A stretch of 64,000 nucleotides of DNA, taken from positions 79,391 to 143,390 of the forward strand of contig NZ_VLLC01000007.1 in assembly GCF_007830435.1 (NCBI RefSeq), in the 5' to 3' direction. Shown in pieces: positions 57,577 to 64,000 of this stretch. The notes beneath the pieces were generated by a model that was not told where the DNA came from, ran no database searches, and saw only the letters and a list, made by a program, of their open reading frames with translations. This DNA is from Desulfobotulus alkaliphilus (lineage in GTDB: Bacteria; Desulfobacterota; Desulfobacteria; Desulfobacterales; ASO4-4). The stretch's first letter is position 1, and each line of letters opens with the position of its first letter. The position numbers and the translations under genes are program-made.

Positions 57577-58454
57577 CCATTTTCCCTTTCAGCAACCATC
57601 AGCCTTCTGCAGAAAAAAATCAGCAGGGTGGTAATCAGATAAAGGGTCAGGCCGCAGGCAAAAATGGACCTGAACTCAGGGCTTTGGGTATCCGAAGCCA
57701 TCACAAGGGCAATGTGGCCTGTCAGGGTGCGGGCCGGTTCCGTAAGGGAAGAAGGAAAGGCCAGACTGTTGCCTGCCAGCATCAGGGCGATGAGGGTATC
57801 CCCCACGGCCCGGCCTGCGGCAAGGAGCAGCCCCGCCACAATACCGCTTCTGGCCCGGGGCAGAAGCAAAAAAACCAGCTTTTCTTCCGGACGGGCTCCC
57901 ATGGCTGTCATGGCCCGCAGATCTTCTTTGGGGACAGCACGAAAGGCATCGGAAAAAAAGAGGATCATGGTAGGGGCGATGAGAAGGGCCAGCATGAGGG
58001 ATGCGGCAAGAATGGAAAAACCGGACCCTCCCATGGCCTTGCGGAGAAAAGGCACCAGAAGAAAGACCGCCAGAAAACCATAAACAACCGTGGGAATACC
58101 CGTCATGAGCTGAAAAACAGGCCGTATCCAGCGGACAAGATTTTTATGGGCAAGATCCGCCTCACAGAAAGCTGCCGCTCCCAGTGATACGGGAAAGGCA
58201 ATGCATACCGCCAGCAGACTGATTACACCCGTTCCAGCAATCATGGGGGCAATGCCGTAATTACCGGCCAGAGGCTGCCAGGGTGTCACCAGCAAAAGGA
58301 AATACCCACCGCTCTTCAGAAGCGGAAAGGCAAAAAAAAGAAAAAAACCAAAAAGCAGCAGCACAAGACAGAAGGTGAAATATGCTGAAAATCCGCAGAA
58401 ATGCAGAAAAATTTTTTCTCCCTTTTCCCTTGCTGGAAAAAAATGGTTAGCCAT
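57573..58454 (-). CDS. pstC: Phosphate ABC transporter permease PstC
   Basis: This 293-residue permease has six hydrophobic segments after a short cytoplasmic lead. It contains IPTVVYGFLAVF, MTAMGARPEEKLVFLLLP (EAA loop), and GRAVGDTLIALMLAGN, which are typical of PstC. It works with PstA and PstB to move phosphate delivered by PstS. The gap of 208 bases to pstS contains a strong hairpin, while the gap to pstA is negative. This suggests that pstS is expressed more strongly than the channel genes. Confidence 0.92.
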   Translation of the reverse strand: MANHFFPAREKGEKIFLHFCGFSAYFTFCLVLLLFGFFLFFAFPLLKSGGYFLLLVTPWQPLAGNYGIAPMIAGTGVISLLAVCIAFPVSLGAAAFCEADLAHKNLVRWIRPVFQLMTGIPTVVYGFLAVFLLVPFLRKAMGGSGFSILAASLMLALLIAPTMILFFSDAFRAVPKEDLRAMTAMGARPEEKLVFLLLPRARSGIVAGLLLAAGRAVGDTLIALMLAGNSLAFPSSLTEPARTLTGHIALVMASDTQSPEFRSIFACGLTLYLITTLLIFFCRRLMVAERENG

Positions 58455-58528
58455 TGCCTGATGCCTTCTCCCCGGACAGGATTCTCAAACCGCAATTTTT
58501 AAGAAAAACTGTCCCTGCTTAAAATTCT

Positions 58529-58557
58529 ACCCGGAAAGGCGGCTTCGCCTTCCGGGC
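58529..58557. terminator. Intercistronic hairpin between pstS and pstC
   Basis: CCCGGAAAGGCG and CGCCTTCCGGG form an 11-pair stem with one bulged base around a four-base loop. The T-run lies on the plus-strand side, so for the minus-strand operon it acts more likely as a transcript-protecting structure or attenuator than as a full terminator. Confidence 0.55.
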
Positions 58558-58662
58558 ATTTTTTCCATTTATACCGGAATCCGAAAAAAATAAGAGGACT
58601 GTCCAGCGGGCATCCGGTACACAGGATGCCAGAAGAGCGTTCCTTTATTAAACAGCCCGGAA

Positions 58663-59499
58663 TCAGTCCCTGCCTGCGGGGATAAAGCCCTTTTCCCGGA
58701 TAATCGCCTGTCCTTCAGGCGTATAGAGATAATTCAGAAAATCTGCTGCCAGTCCTGTGGCCTCTCCCTTTGTGCTGCTGTAAAGACCACGGGAAACGGT
58801 GTAGGCTCCGGAAAGCACCGTATCCACTCCGGGCATAACACCGTCAAAGCGAAGCCCCTTGATACCCGGTTCCAGATGACCTACGGATACATAGCCAATG
58901 GCACCGGGATCCTGTGCTATGGCCGTTTTCATGGCACCATTGGAAGGCACCACATGGGCAGTGTCCACGATCTCCCCCTTTTTAAGGGCCTGGGTCCAGA
59001 AAACTTCCCGGGTGCCCGATGCAGCATCTCTGGTATAGAGGGTGATGGCTCTGTCAGCCCCCCCCACTTCTTTCCAGTTCCTGATTTCCCCTTTGTAAAT
59101 GGCAGCAAGGCTGGCCGCATCCAGACCATCTACGGGATTGGAAGGGTGGACGGCCAGAGCCACGCCATCCAGCGCCCAGCGGTAGAGGACAAGCCCATAG
59201 CTTTCAATTTCCCGCTCCGTGGGTCTTCGCCCTGAATTGCCGATATCCACAAGGCCCTCTCCCACCTTCTGGATGCCCACGCCGGACCCGCCACCCGCAA
59301 TGGCAATGCGAACCGAGGGTGCCTCTGTCATGACCAGACGGGCAAGATCCCGCATAACGGGTATGTGGGCCGTTCCTCCGGCTATCTGCAGGGTGCCACT
59401 TTTTCCTTTAAAAGATACGGACTCTCCCGCATACACCTGAACCACAAAGGAAAAAATCATAACAAAAGACAACATAAAGATTTTTTGAATGTAACGCAT
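58663..59499 (-). CDS. pstS: Periplasmic phosphate-binding protein PstS
   Basis: This 278-residue protein has a Sec signal peptide (about 1-24, ending VQVYAGESV). The PstS-like fold has the phosphate-loop motifs GGTAHIP, AGGGSGVGIQKVGEGLVDIGNSGR and DAASGTREVF. It captures phosphate for PstCAB. The start has AAGGAG seven bases upstream. A CTGTCAT just before it matches half of a Pho box, but the second half does not, so PhoB control is possible yet unproved. It is the first gene of pstSCAB. Confidence 0.92.
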   Translation of the reverse strand: MRYIQKIFMLSFVMIFSFVVQVYAGESVSFKGKSGTLQIAGGTAHIPVMRDLARLVMTEAPSVRIAIAGGGSGVGIQKVGEGLVDIGNSGRRPTEREIESYGLVLYRWALDGVALAVHPSNPVDGLDAASLAAIYKGEIRNWKEVGGADRAITLYTRDAASGTREVFWTQALKKGEIVDTAHVVPSNGAMKTAIAQDPGAIGYVSVGHLEPGIKGLRFDGVMPGVDTVLSGAYTVSRGLYSSTKGEATGLAADFLNYLYTPEGQAIIREKGFIPAGRD

Positions 59500-59631
59500 T
59501 GAAACTCCTTATTTTTGAATAAATAATGAATGACAGGTCGGGGATAACATGGGGAATAGGGCAGGGCAAATTCTGTATTTCTATGAAAAAGAGAAAAGCG
59601 ATAGAAAAAAACAATAGCGATGCAAGAATAG

Positions 59632-59665
59632 AAAAAGGCTGCCCCTTTAAAGGAACAGCCTTTTT
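59632..59665 (-). terminator. Terminator of the CZB chemoreceptor gene
   Basis: AAAAAGGCTGTTCC and GGGGCAGCCTTTTT form a symmetric hairpin about 67 bases beyond the chemoreceptor stop, followed by T bases on the minus strand. It separates that gene from pstS. Confidence 0.8.
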
Positions 59666-59731
59666 CGCTTTATTTTACTTCCGGCAGTCAAAGGCGTAAA
59701 CAGACCCAAAGCATTGCCGGACCCTTGTTGT

Positions 59732-61798
59732 TTAAACCTTAAAACGCCGCATCATTTCACGGATTTCCTCGGAAAGCGCAGAAAGCTCCCGCACCGTTTC
59801 CTGTACCTGATTGCTGGCACTTTCCACCTGACTGGCCGCCGCACTCACCGAAGCCATGTCTCTGGCAATTTCTCCTGACACCTGATTCATTTCACCACTC
59901 TGACCATTGGCCTCCTCCACCATGGAAGATGCGGACGCAATGTTTGACGCCACTTCACGGATGGCAGAGGACTGTTCTTCAATGGCCGCAGCAATGGTTC
60001 CCACAATATGATTGACATTCTGAATGCCGCTGACGATTCCTTCTATGTCTGCCGTAGCCCTTTCCGAAGCACTCTGAATACCCGTAATTTTTTCCCGGAT
60101 ATCACCGGTAGCTCTGGCCGTTTGACCGGCAAGCTCCTTGATTTCTCCGGCAACCACGGCAAAACCTTTACCAGCCTCTCCGGCACGGGCCGCTTCAATG
60201 GTGGCATTTAAAGCCAGAAGGTTGGTCTGATCCGAAATCCCATTGATGGTTTCCGTCACCTTACCGATTTCCTGGGCAGCGCCTCCCAGCTCCTGCATCA
60301 TCCGGGCAAAGCCTTCAATACTCTTAACGGACTCTTCCGTACTGGTGTTGGCCTTTGCCGTATTGGTGGCAATCTCTCCTATGGTAGAAGTCATTTCCTC
60401 CATTGCCGAAGCCACGGAGTTGAGATTTCCCGAAGAAACTTCCATTTTATGGGCCATGGCCTTAGCAGAAGTGGTCATTTCCTCTGCTGCTGCAGCCACG
60501 CTTTCTGAAAGCGTGCTGGATTCCTGGGCACTCTGGGCTGTCTGCTCGGAAATACTGGAAAGCTCCGTGGAAGAAGATGCCAGAGTTTCTACGCCGCCAT
60601 TCAAGCGACTAAAAACTTCCCGAAGAGAGTTTGCCATTTCTCCCATCTGCCGCCCCATATCCCCAAGCTCATCTTTTCTATTCAAAAGATCCGGGGGTAC
60701 GGTTCGGGTCATGTCTCCATCGGAAATGGACTTAAACATCCGTCCACTCTGCCCCAGAGGCAGCACAATGCTGCGGGTGATAATCACACCAAAGCTTAAC
60801 GACAGACCAAGGGCAACAAATAGGGCCACAAGGGTCAGTCTTTTGTTTCTTTCCGAAAGGGCCTGCAGTGCCGCCCCCTCCCGTGTGGCAATCTCTCTGT
60901 TAATTTCCACAACCCTGTCCAGATGAGCCATGGCCCTTTCCTGTAAAGGCAAAATCTCTTCCACCAGCATTCGGGTCATGCCATCCTGCATCTCCTGAAC
61001 CTGAAAAGCTTCATCCAGAAAAACAAAAAAAATTTCAAAAACACTTTCAGCAGCAGGCTGCATCTCCCCATTAAAAATCCTCAAAGCCCCGTCCCTGTCT
61101 CCCTCTTCCATGGATTTGCGGATTTTTACGATACTTTCATGGAAATTCCTGTGGGGCTCATTCATCGATTTTAGGGCTGACTGCAGGTTTCTGTTGGATG
61201 TGGAAAAGGAGACCAGCCAGCGACCAAAATTGCATTCCCTGTGATCTTCTCCGCCGTCAAAGGATTCTCCAAGCAAAATATAATTTGCCACCCGGTTCAT
61301 CAAAGCATAATGATCCGAACGAAACATCTGTATATATCCAAGGAGTTCATCAGCATTCAAAATGCCCGTAGCATCGATCTCCTGGGACTGGGACAAAAAC
61401 ACATCATTGACACTTCGCCATTTAGAAAGAACATCGAGAAAAGACTGCCACTCCCGACTTTCTTCGGGTGTCTGAGGCAAAGGAGCATAGAGATCAGCAG
61501 CCTCTCCATAGCTTTTTCGTGCTGCATCAATGTTAGAATAGGCAATTGTTCTAACTTCCATAGTATTTCTGGGATTTAATAGCATACGCTGAGCAGAAAT
61601 AAGCTTTTCCAGCTGATATTCCATGACAAGCACAGAATCCAGACTGGGCAGGCGCACCATCACAATTTCATCTGCGGAACTATCGGTTCTTATGGAGGAC
61701 ACATAGCCAAGCCCACCCAGAAAAAAGATAATGAGCGTCAATAAGCCAAAGGCCAGAGCCATGCGCCTTCCAACTTTAAGATTGTTTAAAAAATGCAT
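59732..61798 (-). CDS. Methyl-accepting chemotaxis protein with CZB-like zinc-binding insert
   Basis: This 688-residue chemoreceptor has TM1 at about 14-34 and a long periplasmic or membrane-proximal helical region (about 35-320). Within it, residues 160-225 carry a CZB-like zinc site: [17 protein letters not shown], then CNFGRWL, then HRNFHESI, which supplies three His and one Cys. TM2 lies at about 325-345. HAMP follows (about 345-400), then the MCP domain with the tip [24 protein letters not shown] domains respond to zinc or hypochlorous acid in other bacteria, usually in the cytoplasm, so a position before TM2 is unusual. AAGGAG lies upstream. The gene is monocistronic with its own terminator. 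Confidence 0.9.
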   Translation of the reverse strand: MHFLNNLKVGRRMALAFGLLTLIIFFLGGLGYVSSIRTDSSADEIVMVRLPSLDSVLVMEYQLEKLISAQRMLLNPRNTMEVRTIAYSNIDAARKSYGEAADLYAPLPQTPEESREWQSFLDVLSKWRSVNDVFLSQSQEIDATGILNADELLGYIQMFRSDHYALMNRVANYILLGESFDGGEDHRECNFGRWLVSFSTSNRNLQSALKSMNEPHRNFHESIVKIRKSMEEGDRDGALRIFNGEMQPAAESVFEIFFVFLDEAFQVQEMQDGMTRMLVEEILPLQERAMAHLDRVVEINREIATREGAALQALSERNKRLTLVALFVALGLSLSFGVIITRSIVLPLGQSGRMFKSISDGDMTRTVPPDLLNRKDELGDMGRQMGEMANSLREVFSRLNGGVETLASSSTELSSISEQTAQSAQESSTLSESVAAAAEEMTTSAKAMAHKMEVSSGNLNSVASAMEEMTSTIGEIATNTAKANTSTEESVKSIEGFARMMQELGGAAQEIGKVTETINGISDQTNLLALNATIEAARAGEAGKGFAVVAGEIKELAGQTARATGDIREKITGIQSASERATADIEGIVSGIQNVNHIVGTIAAAIEEQSSAIREVASNIASASSMVEEANGQSGEMNQVSGEIARDMASVSAAASQVESASNQVQETVRELSALSEEIREMMRRFKV

Positions 61799-62161
61799 TG
61801 GTATCTCCTTTGAACCGGGTTTAGACTACCCTGTATAAGGCTGCTGTCTATTTTAAACTTATGCAGTATACAATCCTCCGAGCAGAATAATAATCATGAC
61901 AAGCAAAAAACATTTCATTAAGTTTTGAAATCTTATCCAAACATACTGGAAAAGTCCATTTAAAAAGGCTCTTTTCAATATAAAGGCCCTGCCGGATGAA
62001 CAGGATGAAAAAAACAAATAACCGTCCCCAAAAAGAAAAAACTGTACTTGTGGAATACAAATACTGCATAAGACATCAAAGTGGTGAAAAAGTTAATTAA
62101 GATCATGCTGTACGGAATCAAAATAATTTCAGATAAAATAATGTATACAAGTCACACAGAC
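61799..62161. other. Intergenic stretch without recognised gene
   Basis: This AT-rich stretch holds the promoter of the chemoreceptor gene on its left. A 73-codon minus-strand frame has no family likeness. No clear sigma-28 or sigma-54 site was found. Confidence 0.5.
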
Positions 62162-62195
62162 AAAAAAACCCGGCAGGTTTTCACCATACCGGGCT
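62162..62195 (-). terminator. Terminator of tRNA-Val
   Basis: Arms CCCGGTATGG and CCTGCCGGG form a stem followed on the minus strand by seven T, about 15 bases beyond the CCA end of the tRNA. Confidence 0.8.
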
Positions 62196-62207
62196 TTCAT
62201 TATTTTA

Positions 62208-62283
62208 TGGTAGGCGCATCCGGACTTGAACCGGAGACTTCTACCGTGTCGGGGTAGCGCTCTACCAACTGAGCTATGCGCCT
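62208..62283 (-). tRNA. tRNA-Val (anticodon GAC)
   Basis: On the minus strand the 76 bases fold as a standard cloverleaf. The acceptor is AGGCGCA with TGCGCCT, the D arm is GCTCAGTTGGTAGAGC, and the anticodon stem CTACC/GGTAG encloses CCGACAC with anticodon GAC. A five-base variable loop and a T arm TCCGG/CCGGA around TTCAAGT follow. The CCA end is encoded. It reads the valine codon GUC and by wobble GUU. Confidence 0.95.
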
Positions 62284-62296
62284 GAAACAGGTTTTT

Positions 62297-62325
62297 TCTT
62301 TACCTCCTTTAACCCTTGAGGTCAA
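62297..62325 (-). promoter_or_regulatory. Predicted sigma-70-type promoter of tRNA-Val
   Basis: On the minus strand TTGACC is followed after 17 bases by TAAAGA, and the mature tRNA begins 14 bases further on. The spacing fits a housekeeping promoter. Confidence 0.6.
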
Positions 62326-62421
62326 GGAAAAAGAAAACCGTATCCGCAACCGCCTTGACTTTTTACCATAAAAGCATCAAAGCTTCATCTTATTTTACTT
62401 CATTCATAACAAGGAGCTTCC

Positions 62422-63093
62422 ATGACCTCCCATCCAGCACTGCCTGCCCTAGCCGAACTTTACGCCCTGCAGGAGAAAACCTTTCATGATTTCCATTCAG
62501 CCTGCGCACCGGGCTGCGCATTGTGCTGCACACGCAATGTCATAATCACAAGCCTTGAGGCAGAATATATTCTTTCGCATATAAATACTGAAACAGCAGA
62601 AAAAATCAGTGCAGCAGCAAAAACAGATCCTGCACTTCCTCGCCTGCACCCCAGCCTTAGCCTGAATAGCATGGCAGCCCTCTACATGGATGGAAAAAAT
62701 CCCCCGGAAGATGAAGCTGATCCCTCCTGGTGGCCCTGTCCTCTTCTGGACACCTCAAACAAAAAATGCACGGTTTACACCCACCGGCCCATGGCATGTC
62801 GCTGTATGATTTCAAAAACACGCTGTGACACCTCCGACGCCGCAGAAATGGAAGAAGTTCAGGTAGTTCTTCATACCCTTTTTCTGCAGGCCACAGAGCA
62901 TCTGGATGCGGAAGGCAGAAGTGGGAACCTTCTGGATCTTCTTATGGAAACGTCTTTTCCGGGAAGCATGAATTCGTCCATGCCGCAAAACCGGAAAATC
63001 CCCATGCTCATGATCCCCCCTGCATTCCAGCAGAAACTGCGCCCGACTCTGGAAGAAATCCACAGGATTTTCAATATTGCCAGTAAAAAATGA
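62422..63093 (+). CDS. YkgJ-family cysteine-cluster protein
   Basis: This 223-residue protein has the Cys pattern of the YkgJ/CxxCxxCC family. It has CAPGCALCC near residue 30, a WWPCPLLD block near 110, then CTVYTHRPMACR near 118-128 and later CD and CM cysteines. The family is thought to bind zinc or an FeS cluster, and its function is unknown. The start at 62422 has AAGGAG six bases upstream. A small lipoprotein gene follows 43 bases downstream on the same strand and may be cotranscribed. Confidence 0.88.
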   Translation: MTSHPALPALAELYALQEKTFHDFHSACAPGCALCCTRNVIITSLEAEYILSHINTETAEKISAAAKTDPALPRLHPSLSLNSMAALYMDGKNPPEDEADPSWWPCPLLDTSNKKCTVYTHRPMACRCMISKTRCDTSDAAEMEEVQVVLHTLFLQATEHLDAEGRSGNLLDLLMETSFPGSMNSSMPQNRKIPMLMIPPAFQQKLRPTLEEIHRIFNIASKK

Positions 63094-63136
63094 AAAACGT
63101 AAATACCTGAAAGCTTTACAGAAAGGAGACTGGATC

Positions 63137-63361
63137 ATGAATAAAAAAAGAACTTTTTTGGGATCTTTGCTGGTTACTGCCATGGTTTTCAGCGGATGCG
63201 GTGAAAAATTTACCTTTGAAACAAAGTTCGATGATCAGCGGATAGACTGCTATCAACTCCATGAATCTGAGCAGGACAGATGCTTTGACCGCCTGGACAG
63301 AGGTCCCCTTTCAAAAACCTATGAAAAAGACAGAGAAGACATGAGGCATAAAAAACCCTGA
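63137..63361 (+). CDS. Small lipoprotein of unknown function
   Basis: This 74-residue protein starts at the ATG at 63137, with AAGGAG nearby upstream, and has a lipoprotein signal ending in VFSGC (acceptor Cys near residue 21). The mature part is polar and charged, with two further Cys (DCYQLHE and RCFDRLD) that may form a disulfide, and a basic tail. No domain is recognised. It lies between the YkgJ gene and the rRNA operon end. Confidence 0.75.
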   Translation: MNKKRTFLGSLLVTAMVFSGCGEKFTFETKFDDQRIDCYQLHESEQDRCFDRLDRGPLSKTYEKDREDMRHKKP

Positions 63362-63374
63362 TTTTATTTTCCAA

Positions 63375-63424
63375 ATAAAAAACGCCCTGTCTTCGAGGTG
63401 AAATCACCTTAAAGACAGGGCGTT
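63375..63424 (-). terminator. rRNA operon terminator
   Basis: AACGCCCTGTCTT and AAGACAGGGCGTT form a 13-bp stem with an inner GGTG/CACC helix. On the minus strand it lies just beyond the 5S gene and is followed by a T-run. It may also end plus-strand transcripts of the lipoprotein gene. Confidence 0.88.
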
Positions 63425-63430
63425 AAAAGA

Positions 63431-63548
<118 letters not shown>

Positions 63549-63693
63549 ATTGTATTTCGATGTATAAATATAAAAAAAGAACTGAAGGCTTTTACACCTT
63601 ACTCATTCATGCGTCGAGTTATTTTTTTATTTTATTTATATGCAAGCAAAACAAAACCAAAGCGCTGGTCTGCAATCAAAGATCACCAATATT

Positions 63694-64000
<307 letters not shown>

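Noticed and set aside
59500..59560. Pho box upstream of pstS
   Set aside because: Only one CTGTCAT half-site is present. The second half at the required spacing does not match, so I note it in the pstS entry but do not list a site.

Overview
The window is a chromosomal segment from a Gram-negative anaerobe. A Desulfobacterota (sulfate-reducer type) host is the best guess. This is inferred from an [FeFe]-hydrogenase-like chemoreceptor, many chemoreceptors and two-component proteins, a stand-alone DHH-CBS protein, and an apparent selenocysteine codon. It cannot be settled without the 16S gene. The right edge holds the 5S gene and the 3' end of a 23S gene, both on the minus strand.

Layout. 1-2.0 kb: the end of a YibE/F membrane protein, then a mosaic of three decayed restriction-type gene fragments (HsdM, YhcG, excisionase-like HTH). 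2.3-5.8 kb: an overlapping pair encoding a GGDEF protein and a hybrid histidine kinase. 6.3-10.2 kb: an ABC importer of the 2-aminoethylphosphonate/ferric-iron type (binding protein, ATPase, fused permease), with a terminator between the first two genes. 10.4-20.3 kb: a DksA-like protein lacking the zinc cysteines, a chemoreceptor, YaiI/YqxD, a DUF2937 protein and a 2138-residue Ser/Thr kinase-AAA-GAF-PAS-histidine kinase-REC-REC protein. 20.5-49.3 kb: an accessory region rich in defence genes. It holds RhuM, a truncated ATPase, a Wadjet system (jetA, jetB, jetC, and jetD about 7 kb further on), a PLD/helicase/DUF3427 protein, and an AAA ATPase-DUF4276 pair. Housekeeping-like genes (PAS-like protein, acyltransferase, hydrogenase-chemoreceptor, DHH-CBS) lie among them. 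49.4-64 kb: a membrane spermidine-synthase-like protein with a Tat-type radical SAM protein, a cyclic-nucleotide/PilZ protein, ArsM, superoxide dismutase, pstSCAB, a CZB-type chemoreceptor, tRNA-Val, a YkgJ protein, a small lipoprotein and the rRNA operon end.

Main points of interest. (1) The ArsM arsenite methyltransferase has an in-frame UGA at the position of a catalytic cysteine. A bacterial-type SECIS hairpin lies just downstream, and a further 57 codons of clear ArsM sequence follow, so it is probably a selenoprotein. (2) Two copies of a roughly 350-bp element (5861-6222 and 21637-21982) are almost entirely one long imperfect palindrome with matching ends. At least one substitution between them preserves pairing. 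(3) The Wadjet operon is interrupted between jetC and jetD by a cargo segment bounded by about 213-bp diverged direct repeats. Each repeat carries the tail of jetC and the head of an AraC-type gene. The cargo includes a predicted lipoprotein zinc metallopeptidase and an AAA/PD-(D/E)XK protein. (4) JetC has an altered Walker A motif. (5) A soluble chemoreceptor carries a complete set of H-cluster-type cysteines.
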